In this document: piece by piece, positions 1 through 7,649 of the stretch
How the letters are laid out: each line of letters starts with the position of its first letter
How positions within the stretch are numbered: the first letter of the stretch is position 1
From: Actinobacillus sp.
GTDB taxonomy: Bacteria; Pseudomonadota; Gammaproteobacteria; Enterobacterales; Pasteurellaceae
Assembly: GCA_020026075.1 (NCBI GenBank)
Contig: JAHHQZ010000043.1
Location: forward strand, 1 to 9,468
DNA: 9,468 nucleotides
Direction: 5' to 3'
The notes under the pieces: model-generated
What the model was told of the DNA's origin: nothing
What the model saw: only the letters and a program-made list of their open reading frames with translations
The model's database searches: none
Position numbers and translations under genes: made by a program

Positions 1-24
1 TACAGAGCCCAGTCCTTAAATTAA
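1..24 (+). CDS. 3' end of IS3-family transposase (OrfB), partial
   Basis: Frame 1 from the first base reads Y-R-A-Q-S-L-N-stop, with TAA at 22-24. IS3-family OrfB integrase-type transposases commonly end in a short tail of the form Pro-x-x-Tyr-Arg-x-Gln a few residues before the stop, and the stop here lies 28 bp from the IS tip, which is the expected place. Only seven codons are inside the window, so the call rests on the match of this tail together with the IS end. The catalytic DDE part is outside and cannot be judged. Confidence 0.5.
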   Translation, partial: YRAQSLN

Positions 25-52
25 TTTAGTCTAAGTTTTTGGGGTCAGGTCA
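1..52 (+). mobile_element. Right end of an IS3-family insertion sequence
   Basis: The tip ends at about 52 (…GGGGTCAGGTCA). Read inward on the minus strand, it begins TGACCTGACCCCAAAAAC, and this matches the IS left end at 9417 (TGATCTGCACCCCAAAAG) apart from a few substitutions and single-base gaps. Imperfect terminal repeats starting TG and carrying a CCCCAAAA block are typical of the IS150-like part of the IS3 family. The stretch also carries the last codons of a transposase reading rightward, so this is the right end of an element that lies to the left of the window. The insertion sits about 53 bp beyond the grxB stop codon. The exact tip could be off by a few bases because no target-site duplication can be seen from one side. 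Confidence 0.65.
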
Positions 53-105
53 GGTTGTTCTTAGCGGTTGGTTTTAAATGGGGTTTAACAGCGGTTTAAA
101 CGGCG
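53..105. other. Spacer between the IS tip and grxB
   Basis: Short AT-rich spacer with related words AGCGGTTGGTTTTAAA and AGCGGTTTAAACGG and a small inverted repeat, TTTAAC (about 85-90) against GTTAAA (105-110), around the palindrome GTTTAAAC. I do not see a hairpin followed by a T-run on the minus strand, so grxB has no obvious terminator here. The IS insertion may have separated it from one. Confidence 0.3.
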
Positions 106-747
106 TTAAATGCCTTGATAAAGGGGGATTTGGCTTGCTTGGGCGAGGTTGTCTAAGTAAGTTTTTACTTTGCTTGGGAAAACTAAACCTTTGACCATTG
201 TTAGGTTGCGTAGCATTGGGAAGACGAGAATGTCTTCGTAGGAATAGCTGTCGTTTAGGCTATTTTCTGTTTTAATCAGTGTTTCTAGGCGAGCTAAATC
301 TTGGGTTAGGCGTTCAATGTAGGTGTCGCTGTTGGTGAGATTTTCGTTGAAGTCGCCAATGCGTGCGGATTTTTTGTTGACGAAGTAGTCAATCGCCCCT
401 TGTGTGGCGAACTCTGGCAAGCCGAGTTTCACGCAACGTGGGTGCAGTAGGCGGTAGTAGTAACTGCTTACATCATCGAACCACTGTTGAATTTCAGGGC
501 GAACGCTTTCGCTTAGCATTGGTTTGCCGTCTAGGTTGTCTAGGTAGGTGGTGATGTCTAGGCTTTCGCCCATTGGTTCGCCGTTTTCTTTGATCAAAAT
601 CGGCACGAGTTTTTTGCCCACGAGGCTGATTGGGGTTTGTTCGTCATCGTTGAGCGGATAAACCAATTCCAAAGGTAGGTGTTTTAAGCCTGCAATAATG
701 CGTGGGCGCACGCAGTATGGGCAGTGATCGTAAACATACAATTTCAT
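106..747 (-). CDS. grxB: Glutaredoxin 2 (GrxB)
   Basis: A 213-residue protein, close to the roughly 215 residues of E. coli Grx2. The N-terminus is a thioredoxin fold with the dithiol active site C9-P-Y-C12 right after the first strand (MKLYVYDHCPYC). It has the cis-proline segment K-L-V-P49-I and the glutathione-contact E61-S-L-D-I. From about residue 80 it continues into the all-helical, GST-like C-terminal domain that sets Grx2 apart from the small glutaredoxins; the segment FPMLRNLTMVKG is typical of that domain. Family role: cytoplasmic, glutathione-dependent reduction of protein disulfides and mixed disulfides. The ATG at 747 is preceded by AAGGAG (754-759) at a good distance. It lies 75 bp downstream of mukB on the same strand, but a strong terminator stands between them, so it is probably not simply the last gene of the muk operon. 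No disruption is seen. Confidence 0.93.
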   Translation of the reverse strand: MKLYVYDHCPYCVRPRIIAGLKHLPLELVYPLNDDEQTPISLVGKKLVPILIKENGEPMGESLDITTYLDNLDGKPMLSESVRPEIQQWFDDVSSYYYRLLHPRCVKLGLPEFATQGAIDYFVNKKSARIGDFNENLTNSDTYIERLTQDLARLETLIKTENSLNDSYSYEDILVFPMLRNLTMVKGLVFPSKVKTYLDNLAQASQIPLYQGI

Positions 748-779
748 TGATAACTCCTTGTTTTAAGAGAAAAAGAATG

Positions 780-817
780 AAAAAAGCACGCCGAAATTTT
801 CGCAAAAATTCCGGCGT
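780..817 (-). terminator. Rho-independent terminator of the mukFEB operon
   Basis: Arms 788-800 and 805-817 form a stem that starts ACGCCG/CGGCGT, has one A:C mismatch, continues with six A:T pairs and closes on a 4-base loop (801-804). On the minus strand the stem is followed by GC and then six T (785-780). It begins six bases after the mukB stop codon. On the plus strand no T-run follows the stem, so it acts leftward. It ends about 32 bp before the grxB start. Confidence 0.88.
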
Positions 818-822
818 AGGGA

Positions 823-3800
823 TTAGGCCTCTCTTGCACCAAAACCTTTCAAGCCCACCACGTGAACGTATTCTTGGTTGCCTGAAATTTTACGCACCAG
901 TTTGTAGGTCGTACCTTTTTCTGGGCTGATGTTTTCAGGGGCGGCAATGAGCAACTGCATATCCAAACGTTCGCACAATTCAAACAATGTGGCGATGGAT
1001 TTTGCGTCCAAACGTGCGGCCTCATCAAGGAATAACAAGCGACACGGCAGAATGTCTTTGGCACGAATGCGGCGGCTTTCTTCTTCCCAGCTTTGCACCA
1101 CCATTAGCAAGATAGACATACCTGTACCAATGGCCTCACCTGTGGAAAGTGCGCCACTTTCCGCACGCAACCAGCCGTCCGTGCCACGATAAACTTCCAC
1201 TTCAAGATCCAAATAATTGCGGTAATCTAGCAAGCTTTCGCCAATGGTTTGCGGGCTGCGTTGCCCCATTTCCAAATGCGGATTTAAGCGTTGGTAGAGT
1301 TTTGCCATCGCTTCGGAGAAAGTTAAGCGGTTGTCGTTGAATAAATCCTGATTTACGTCATCGTTGCGAGCGAGAGCTTCAAGCAACATTGCGTGGCTGT
1401 CACGCACGTTGACCACTAAACGAACGGATTGCACCTGACCAAAGGCGATATTTTGTAAGCCTTGATTGAGCAGGCGAATGCGGTGTTCTTCACGCTGAAT
1501 GGTTTTGCGCATAATGTTCGCCACGCTTTCTGCGCTGATGGCGAGTTTTTTCTCACGGTTGGTTAATTCTTCCGTTAGGCGCGCAAGTTCCACTTCCATT
1601 TGTTCGATGGCATCGATTGGATCATCGGTTTTGACAATGTCTTGACGAATACGTTCACGCAGGTGCTGATAAACGGCGATAAAGAAACGCACTTTGTTTT
1701 CAGGCTGACGATTGTCTTCTGATTGACGCAGGCTATCACGCAAATATTCGTTATCCGCTACCGCATTTCGTAACGCACCCAGCGCTTTGTCCGACATTGA
1801 ACGCAATTCTTCGCTGGATAAATACGCCAACTCACGGCGGTGTAGGCGTTTTTCAATGGCAGCCTCACGAGATAAACGCAACACAATGCACCAGCTCACT
1901 TTGGCACTTACCACCAACGCACGTTGCTGTTGGTATTCACGCTGAGCTTTGCGAATATCACGCTGGCGAGTGTCGGTTTCGCTTTCGATGAGTGTTAGTT
2001 GTTTTTCCACAAATTGCTGACGCTGACGGCTGTGGGTAAGCTGTTGTTGCAAGTCATCACGTGTGGCTTGCGCTTGTTCTTCGCTGGTTTCTTGCCAACG
2101 CATTCCTAGTTCTTTCACTTCGCCTTGTAGCTCCGCCAGCATTTTGCTTTTCTCTTGCAAGGCAGATTCTAAGCCAATGTAAACTTGCTGATACTGCGCC
2201 ACTTGGCTTTGGTCACGCCGTAATTTTTGGCGTAAATTTTCACGCTGGGTTTGCTGTTGTTCAAGCTGGGTGCGGAGCTGTTTGTATAAGTCGCTTTGCT
2301 CGGTCAACTGGGCATCGCCGTAAGCAAAATGCGCTTGACGTTGCACCACATCGCCTAATAAAAACACACGCTGTTGAAGTTGTTTTTGGCGATCTTTCAC
2401 ACGATCGTATTCTTGCTGAACGTTCTCAAATTTCGCAGGATCAGTTTGCAAAACATTCGCAAGCGGTGCAAGCTGCTGTATTGCGCTGCCGTGCTGGCGC
2501 ACAAAAATTTCATCGTCTTGTGCTTGGGCGAGATTTTCACGGTAAACATCACATTGCTCTGCGAGATCCGTTTCTTCGAGCAACGCCATTTGTGGTGCGA
2601 GTTTTTGTAGCCACGCTAGCTGTTCTTTGGTTTTGTTAAGCTGGGCTTGGCATTGTTGGTAGTCGTTTTCCACACGCAACAATTCACGCTCCACTTCCGC
2701 ACGTTCACGCTGAATATTTTCCAATGCTAACTCTGGGTTTGGCTCAAAAGCTAAGCTTAAATGACGTCCAACAAAATCGCTGAATTGTTGATACAAACGC
2801 TGGCATTTTTGCACGTCAAAAGCCAACATTGCGTATTCTTCTTGCACGGCATCACGTTCTACTTCTAGCTTTTCACGCTGAGTTTCACGTGCCGCACGCC
2901 CAAATAGCGGTACGGTTGGGAATTTGGAATAACGCAAGGTGCGTTCAGACACTTGCACTACAACGCCCTGTGCCGTTTCTTGGGCGGAATAAACGCTGTT
3001 GTCATCAAAAGCACTTGGATCCCCTTCAATGAAGTACAGATCCTGCGGGCAATCTTCCAACTCGGCAAGATCCGTCTCAATGGCTTTGAGATCACGCACC
3101 ACGATGGCGTGGCGAGCTGGCCCATAAAGGGCGGAGAAATACGGTGCGTCTTCCACTGCGACATCATCATAAAGCTCGGACAACAGCACCCCTTGAAAAC
3201 GCTCCGCCAGTGCGGTTAAGCGTGGATCTTCTGCCCCATCAGGCAAGCTTAAACGACTAATTTGCTCGTCTAATTGCTGGCGTTTGCTGTCCAGTTTGTC
3301 GCGCATAAGGGTTAAATCACGCTCTTTTTCAAACTGTTGCTGCATAAATTGCGTAACCGCTTGGCTACTTTCAAAGGTCATTTGTGCATTGTGTTGCAAC
3401 TGTTCAAGTGCGGTTTGCGCTACCAGCCAATTTGGTGCTTGGTTGCGATAAATTTCTGCCTTTTGGGCAAACTGTGCCTCTTGCTGGCGTAATTCCATGC
3501 GAACGTCATTCAGCTCTTCTGCATTAGCGAGCAAGCTTTCCTGCAAGCTTTCTTTTTCTTCAATGAAAAGATCCAAATCTTCTGCGTTTTGCACCTGTGC
3601 GCCACTGCGTTCATTAAAGGTTTTCAAGGATTGCACAAGCTGATGTTGCTGCTGCAAACGGCTTTGTAATTGTTGCAAATAGCTACGTAATTGTGGTGCT
3701 TGCTGTGCCTGTATTTTTTGGCTTGGGAAATCACGCAATAAATCCTGCGCCACGTGCCACGCCTCATCACGGCTCACATCGCCTGCCATTTGACACACAA

Positions 3801-5259
3801 GTTGATAGGCTTGCTCGAACTTATCTTGACTGTGCGTTGCTACGCTCACTTTTTGCTCTAAATCCAGCAAGGCGTCTGTCATTTCGTCAAGCTGTGCTTG
3901 AAATTCTTCCGCATAATCCGCCGCATTTTCCGCCGTTAAACTTGGCAAGGCGCATTGCGTTTGGGCTTTTTGTAAAGCCTGCATTGCCTGAGCATATTGC
4001 AAGGCACGAGTTTGCTGACCGTCCAACGCTTGCTGATAATCCGCTAATTGATCACGCAATTCATCAATGCTGGCCTCTAAATGTTCAAGGCTTTCTTGGC
4101 TTAGCAACTCCTCTTCTCGTGCACTTTCCAGTACGCCTTCTTGTTCTTCTAAGCGTGCTTGTAATAATTCAATATCTTCTTGATAACGCTCGATTTTCTC
4201 TTGATGACGTGTAGCATTTTTCACCAAATTTAGGAAGTCCGATGCCGCTTGTAGCTGTTCTTCTAAAGTGGCAATGCTTTCTGTAAGCTGTGCGGTTTCT
4301 CGGCTTAAATCGACCAACTGTTGTTGGGCTAAGGTTTGGTCGCTTTTCGCTTTGAGCAATTCACGGCGCAAGGTTAAGGCGTTATCAATATTGCCACGAC
4401 GCTCGTTAGCGTGGCGCATATAGTCCGCCGCCACATATTGCGTGGTTTCGTGAATTAAATGCTTGAATAAATCCCGATCCCCTTGCGTCATTTTGATCGC
4501 CTGCAAGGTCATTCGGTTTTCACGCAAAGCGGATTCCATATCCGCAAAGGCTTTTTTCACGCCGTCATTTTCAGGCAATAAATAATCACGCAATGAGCGA
4601 GTAATGGCACTGGAAATACCGCCGTATAACGAGGCCTCGATCAATTTATAAAACTTGGAACGATCACCGCTCGAACGCAAACGTTTTGGCAATAAGCCGA
4701 GATCAAACATTGTGGAGTGGTAATCGGTAATGGCGTTGTACTGCTTAAATTCACCGTTTAAGCTTGCCACTTTTTCAGCAAGATCCGTCAACGGCAACAC
4801 ACGTGCGTGCGTAGCGTTTACTTGCTCGGTGAGCAGTTGGGTTGGTAAAACGGAGGCCGGAATATTTAGCAAAGAAAAGGTTTTCAGGTCGACTTTTTTA
4901 TCACGCCCTGCCACTTGCTGTAATCGCACGCCCATAAACACACGCTGGCCACGAGAGTTTTCCGCCTCTAACATTGCGTAACAAACACCAGGTTTGAGCT
5001 TACCGTGCAAGCCTTTATCTCGTGAGCCGCCACTTGCGCCGGCTTCTGTGGTGTTGCGGAAATGCAACAGGGTTAAATCTGGAATTAAGGCGCTGACAAA
5101 ACCTGCCATTGTGGTAGATTTCCCCGCACCGTTCCCCCCTGACAGGGTTGTAACTAAATTATCAATATCAAAGGTACGGGCGAAAAAACCGTTCCAGTTC
5201 ACTAAGGTTAGGGATCGAAATTTGCCACGCAAAATCTCGTGGTGATTGGCTAAGGTCAT
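823..5259 (-). CDS. mukB: Chromosome partition protein MukB (SMC-like ATPase)
   Basis: A 1478-residue protein, compared with about 1486 in E. coli. It is the ATPase and long coiled-coil subunit of the MukBEF condensin, which dimerises at a hinge, binds DNA and extrudes or organises chromosomal loops; E. coli MukB also contacts topoisomerase IV. Visible parts: N-terminal ATPase half with Walker A G41-G-N-G-A-G-K47-S-T; first glutamine-rich coiled-coil arm, about 300-670; compact hinge, about 672-790 (ALAERFQGVLLSELYDD, then DAPYFSALYGP); second arm, about 790-1240; and C-terminal half with the ABC signature LSTGEAIGTG from about 1371 and Walker B RLLFLDEAARLD (D1412, E1413). All ATPase motifs are intact. 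The ATG at 5259 overlaps the mukE TGA as ATGA and is preceded by GAGGA (5269-5273) inside mukE, which points to coupled translation. The gene is closed by the terminator at 817-780. The few very long rightward open frames across it are shadows. Confidence 0.97.
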   Translation of the reverse strand: MTLANHHEILRGKFRSLTLVNWNGFFARTFDIDNLVTTLSGGNGAGKSTTMAGFVSALIPDLTLLHFRNTTEAGASGGSRDKGLHGKLKPGVCYAMLEAENSRGQRVFMGVRLQQVAGRDKKVDLKTFSLLNIPASVLPTQLLTEQVNATHARVLPLTDLAEKVASLNGEFKQYNAITDYHSTMFDLGLLPKRLRSSGDRSKFYKLIEASLYGGISSAITRSLRDYLLPENDGVKKAFADMESALRENRMTLQAIKMTQGDRDLFKHLIHETTQYVAADYMRHANERRGNIDNALTLRRELLKAKSDQTLAQQQLVDLSRETAQLTESIATLEEQLQAASDFLNLVKNATRHQEKIERYQEDIELLQARLEEQEGVLESAREEELLSQESLEHLEASIDELRDQLADYQQALDGQQTRALQYAQAMQALQKAQTQCALPSLTAENAADYAEEFQAQLDEMTDALLDLEQKVSVATHSQDKFEQAYQLVCQMAGDVSRDEAWHVAQDLLRDFPSQKIQAQQAPQLRSYLQQLQSRLQQQHQLVQSLKTFNERSGAQVQNAEDLDLFIEEKESLQESLLANAEELNDVRMELRQQEAQFAQKAEIYRNQAPNWLVAQTALEQLQHNAQMTFESSQAVTQFMQQQFEKERDLTLMRDKLDSKRQQLDEQISRLSLPDGAEDPRLTALAERFQGVLLSELYDDVAVEDAPYFSALYGPARHAIVVRDLKAIETDLAELEDCPQDLYFIEGDPSAFDDNSVYSAQETAQGVVVQVSERTLRYSKFPTVPLFGRAARETQREKLEVERDAVQEEYAMLAFDVQKCQRLYQQFSDFVGRHLSLAFEPNPELALENIQRERAEVERELLRVENDYQQCQAQLNKTKEQLAWLQKLAPQMALLEETDLAEQCDVYRENLAQAQDDEIFVRQHGSAIQQLAPLANVLQTDPAKFENVQQEYDRVKDRQKQLQQRVFLLGDVVQRQAHFAYGDAQLTEQSDLYKQLRTQLEQQQTQRENLRQKLRRDQSQVAQYQQVYIGLESALQEKSKMLAELQGEVKELGMRWQETSEEQAQATRDDLQQQLTHSRQRQQFVEKQLTLIESETDTRQRDIRKAQREYQQQRALVVSAKVSWCIVLRLSREAAIEKRLHRRELAYLSSEELRSMSDKALGALRNAVADNEYLRDSLRQSEDNRQPENKVRFFIAVYQHLRERIRQDIVKTDDPIDAIEQMEVELARLTEELTNREKKLAISAESVANIMRKTIQREEHRIRLLNQGLQNIAFGQVQSVRLVVNVRDSHAMLLEALARNDDVNQDLFNDNRLTFSEAMAKLYQRLNPHLEMGQRSPQTIGESLLDYRNYLDLEVEVYRGTDGWLRAESGALSTGEAIGTGMSILLMVVQSWEEESRRIRAKDILPCRLLFLDEAARLDAKSIATLFELCERLDMQLLIAAPENISPEKGTTYKLVRKISGNQEYVHVVGLKGFGAREA
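3406..3414 (+). other. Haemophilus-type DNA uptake signal sequence (USS)
   Basis: A perfect 9-base AAGTGCGGT followed by TTGCGC, inside mukB on the strand opposite the gene. This word is the core recognised by the competence uptake machinery of the Haemophilus influenzae type of Pasteurellaceae. Near misses are CAGTGCGGT at about 3189 and two copies of GCAAGCGGT (2459 plus strand, about 6164 minus strand). The last resemble the other USS type (ACAAGCGGT) with one mismatch. One exact copy in 9.5 kb supports the family assignment but is thin. Confidence 0.55.
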
Positions 5260-5996
5260 AAAACGGTTTCCTCATCGTCTGCTTTTTCTAGATCTACATT
5301 TTCTACGGCTTGGCTTTTTTCATCGGCAAGGGATCTCGCATTCGCCCCTTCGCCATCACGAATTAAGCGAGCTTGTGCTGCCTGCGGATCATCGCCTGCA
5401 CGCACTTCGGCACCAAAACGGAACACGGCTTCGGCAATGCTAAATTTGCCACTGTGCTGATCGCCTACGCTGGTGATCATTCCTAAACGGCGTAAACGGT
5501 TTAACGCCGCACGCACTTTTTCATTGAGTTTTTGTTTGTCTAAATCGGAACCTGTGGAGCGTGGGTTTACCGCACGCAATAATTTTTCAGGGTCGCTTAA
5601 ATTCAGCAATTCATCAAACACTTCATCTTGGTTAAAAATACCCTGCTGTGCCAAACGTTCTGGGCTTAAATATAAGTAGCACAACACTTTTCCCACCAGC
5701 ATTTCCAGTTCACTTAAAACGGAACGAGCAATCAGCGTGGTTGCACGTGGGCGCAAATAGAAAAAGCCTTCTGGCGCACGCACCAATTCCACGTGATAAC
5801 GGCGGTAAAATTCATCTAATTCGGTTTGAAAATCCAGCAGAAAGCTGTGTTCATCGAGCTTATCAGCGCAAATGTGGCGACCAGCTCGCAACTGGCTATC
5901 CACAGCGGGGAAAATCGGATTTGCAAGGGCCTGCGCCATTTTGGGCGTGAGTGCCGCTGCTTGTTCATTACTTGCGGAAGAAAGGGGATCTAACAT
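5256..5996 (-). CDS. mukE: Chromosome partition protein MukE
   Basis: A 246-residue protein from the start chosen here. MukE is a small winged-helix subunit that binds the linker of MukF and the MukB heads, contacts DNA and controls the ATPase cycle. Family-conserved stretches are the N-terminal LAxALANPxFPAxDSxLRxGRHI segment, RAPEGFFYLRPR (about 73-84), the helix around VGKVLCYLYLSPERL, NPRSTGSDLDKQKL (144-157) and VFRFGAEVRAGDDP (191-204). An acidic, probably disordered tail ends the protein, as in E. coli. Two in-frame ATGs exist: at 6002 the AAGAG motif (6003-6007) touches the codon, while at 5996 it is six bases away, so I take 5996; using 6002 adds two residues. The stop overlaps the mukB start by ATGA. 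Unusually, 67 bp and a perfect inverted repeat separate it from mukF upstream. Confidence 0.95.
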   Translation of the reverse strand: MLDPLSSASNEQAAALTPKMAQALANPIFPAVDSQLRAGRHICADKLDEHSFLLDFQTELDEFYRRYHVELVRAPEGFFYLRPRATTLIARSVLSELEMLVGKVLCYLYLSPERLAQQGIFNQDEVFDELLNLSDPEKLLRAVNPRSTGSDLDKQKLNEKVRAALNRLRRLGMITSVGDQHSGKFSIAEAVFRFGAEVRAGDDPQAAQARLIRDGEGANARSLADEKSQAVENVDLEKADDEETVL

Positions 5997-6024
5997 AATC
6001 ATCTCTTATTTTTACATTTAACGG

Positions 6025-6075
6025 AGGTCGGAATTTTGACAAAAATTTTGCATTTATTCCGACCTAGCTTTTTTT
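6025..6075. repeat. Inverted repeat spanning the mukF stop codon and the mukF-mukE spacer
   Basis: AGGTCGGAAT (6025-6034) is perfectly complementary to ATTCCGACCT (6056-6065). Inside, CAAAA (6040-6044) pairs with TTTTG (6046-6050), giving a longer two-part hairpin. The outer right arm runs into the mukF stop codon (6064-6066). On the plus strand the stem is followed by AGC and seven T (6069-6075), the form of an intrinsic terminator acting rightward, against the direction of the muk genes. On the muk mRNA the hairpin is followed by CCGUUAAAUG with no U-run, so it should not act as a normal terminator there; it could affect mRNA processing or the MukF:MukE ratio. The pairing is seen directly; the function is not known. 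Confidence 0.7.
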
Positions 6076-7425
6076 AGACATAGCTTGTTTAGCGGTATTG
6101 TCCGCAAAATCGTTAATCGGGTGCGCTTGCACGGCAGCGCCGTGTGCGTTAATGGCTTGCCATTCGGCGGCAACCGCTTGCCAATCGCCTTGCGCCATTC
6201 CCAATTTCACCGCCTCGTCAACCACAAGGCGTGCGATGTCAAAATGCTGATGCAGTGGGTGTTTTTGCAAGTGAGATTGTAAAATTTCGCCCAAATGCAA
6301 AGCTTGGTTCGCCTGACGATACTGCGCCAACATCGCCTGAATATCTTTGGCGATTTCTTCTTGGGCGAGGGTTAAACTTTCGTATTGTAGCGGTTCAGGC
6401 AGCGTGCCGAGCGCCTCTTCATCGTGCAACACGAGGGACTCATCACGCATATCCACTAAACGCTCTGCATTCGCCGTCCACAAGAACCAAGGTGCGTCAA
6501 AATAATCAAAAATACTACGGCGTAGGCGTTGTGAGAACACACGATTTTTATCCAAATCAATGGCGGTACGGATAAATTTATGCACGTGGCGATCGTAGCC
6601 GATCCAAAGATCAATCGCCTGCTGTCCCCAGCTAATGATGCGATCCAATTTATTTTGCAGATCGATAATCAGATCATCAATAAATTCAAGATCATCACGC
6701 CCAATCAGCTTAGATTGAATACGCAACAACTGCGCTTGGAGTTTGTCGCCAGCGGCGTTGAGCGTATCTTGCAATTCACGCAAATTGCCCGAAGTTTCAT
6801 CCAGCAACTGCTCACAGCTCGCAATGGCGGCTTGCCAATCTTTGCTCAAAAGCTGAGCGATTTCTTGCTTAATGGCGTGCTGATTTTCGTCCATCACCCG
6901 CTGGGAAAAATCAATGCTATCAAAAATTTCTGCCACAGAATATTTCAGCGGAGCGAACACTTGGCGACGCCAATGGAAATTGTCGCCGTCCTCTTCCGCT
7001 GCACTGGCCGCACGCTCCACTTCACTTGCCACAATGGAAAGTTGCACAGACAAACGCAGGGCGGAAAATTCACGTTGACGGATGAAATAATCAGCAATGG
7101 CAACACCGAGCGGCGTTAAACGGTAAATGGCTAAGCCATCGGTAAATTCGCTGGTAAAACGATGCACAAAACGCTGTTTCACCAAGTCATTAATGGCATT
7201 GTTGGCACGAGAGGCAATGGTTTCCTCCGCCTGCTCAAATCCTCGTGAAACGTGGCGAAAAAGATCCACAAGATCCGTTTCCAACAGCTCACCATCAATG
7301 GATTCTTGGTTATAAATAGCAATACTTAATAAAAACGCCAGCCTATCAGAGGGCAGGTTAATGGCAAAGTTTTGGTTTTTTGTCCAATTCACCAGTTCAG
7401 GAATGGTTTGTTCGCTATCAAGCAT
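6064..7425 (-). CDS. mukF: Chromosome partition protein MukF (kleisin)
   Basis: A 453-residue protein, compared with about 440 in E. coli. MukF is the kleisin of MukBEF: its N-terminal winged-helix region dimerises, the middle binds MukE and the C-terminal winged helix binds a MukB head. Conserved stretches are the N-terminal QTIPELVxW, RANNAIND (73-80), FAPLKYSVAEIFDSID (157-172), the ETSGNLRELQDTLNAAGDKLQ helix, and ISWGQQAIDLWIGYDRHVHKF (from 264). I choose the ATG at 7425 because AAGGAA (7435-7440) stands nine bases upstream and the protein then begins MLDSEQTIPEL, as in relatives. A TTG at 7446 would add seven residues, but AAGGAA would then be inside the gene. The C-terminus carries an extra tail of about a dozen residues (ending NTAKQAMSKKS) compared with the E. 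coli protein as I remember it. First gene of the mukF-mukE-mukB unit and divergent from ubiF. Confidence 0.95.
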   Translation of the reverse strand: MLDSEQTIPELVNWTKNQNFAINLPSDRLAFLLSIAIYNQESIDGELLETDLVDLFRHVSRGFEQAEETIASRANNAINDLVKQRFVHRFTSEFTDGLAIYRLTPLGVAIADYFIRQREFSALRLSVQLSIVASEVERAASAAEEDGDNFHWRRQVFAPLKYSVAEIFDSIDFSQRVMDENQHAIKQEIAQLLSKDWQAAIASCEQLLDETSGNLRELQDTLNAAGDKLQAQLLRIQSKLIGRDDLEFIDDLIIDLQNKLDRIISWGQQAIDLWIGYDRHVHKFIRTAIDLDKNRVFSQRLRRSIFDYFDAPWFLWTANAERLVDMRDESLVLHDEEALGTLPEPLQYESLTLAQEEIAKDIQAMLAQYRQANQALHLGEILQSHLQKHPLHQHFDIARLVVDEAVKLGMAQGDWQAVAAEWQAINAHGAAVQAHPINDFADNTAKQAMSKKS

Positions 7426-7449
7426 AAATGGATATTCCTTTCTCAATAC

Positions 7450-7468
7450 TGCCTAAAAATTATAGGCA
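7450..7468. promoter_or_regulatory. Palindrome overlapping a mukF -10-like box
   Basis: TGCCTA (7450-7455) and TAGGCA (7463-7468) form a perfect 6-bp inverted repeat with a 7-base centre. A minus-strand TATAAT (7464-7459) lies across the centre and the right arm. The palindrome is 25 bp upstream of the mukF ATG. It could be an operator covering the mukF promoter or a small leader hairpin. The symmetry is seen in the sequence; a role is inference. Confidence 0.35.
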
Positions 7469-7551
7469 AAAAAATTGGTACGATTATACGTGATTTTTAC
7501 CACCAACCCTAGCATAGCCCGTGTATTCATACAGAATTTCGCCAATTATTC

Positions 7552-7589
7552 CAGCCTACAATTTATAAGGTTATTCTTTGCTTAGGCTG
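7552..7589 (+). repeat. Inverted repeat upstream of ubiF
   Basis: CAGCCTA (7552-7558) pairs with TAGGCTG (7583-7589) across a 24-base loop, followed on the plus strand by four T (7590-7593). If the ubiF transcript starts before 7552 this would form a weak leader hairpin about 60 bp ahead of the start codon. The long loop and short T-run make an efficient terminator unlikely. Confidence 0.35.
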
Positions 7590-7649
7590 TTTTCGTGTAG
7601 CGTTTTCAATTACAATTCGCCCGTTTATCATCAATTTAATAGGGGCATT

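Larger units (their letters stand above)
7426..7649. promoter_or_regulatory. Divergent mukF/ubiF control region
   Basis: This 224-bp AT-rich region must hold the promoters for both transcription units. For mukF there are two TATAAT hexamers on the minus strand, at 7488-7483 and 7464-7459. I find no good TTGACA-like partner for either; the best 17-bp-spaced candidate is TAGGGT (7511-7506). For ubiF no convincing promoter can be picked: TACAAT (7557-7562) is the closest to a -10 box and its upstream partner is poor. AGGGG (7641-7645) is the ubiF ribosome binding site. Two inverted repeats in the region are listed separately. Confidence 0.45.

Noticed and set aside
85..110. Possible grxB terminator from TTTAAC/GTTAAA
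   Set aside because: The stem is short and AT-only in its outer part, and no T-run follows on the minus strand.
2061..2639. Long rightward open frame across mukB (192 codons), and a similar one at 3693-4214
   Set aside because: Both lie wholly inside mukB on the opposite strand, have no ribosome binding site or recognisable domain, and are made possible by codon bias in the real gene.
6580..7119. Rightward open frame of 179 codons opposite mukF
   Set aside because: It overlaps the conserved core of MukF and its translation resembles no family I know; treated as a shadow.
7578..7649. N-terminal extension of ubiF from a TTG at 7578
   Set aside because: The 24 added residues match nothing in the family, no ribosome binding site precedes the TTG, and AGGGG stands ahead of the ATG at 7650.
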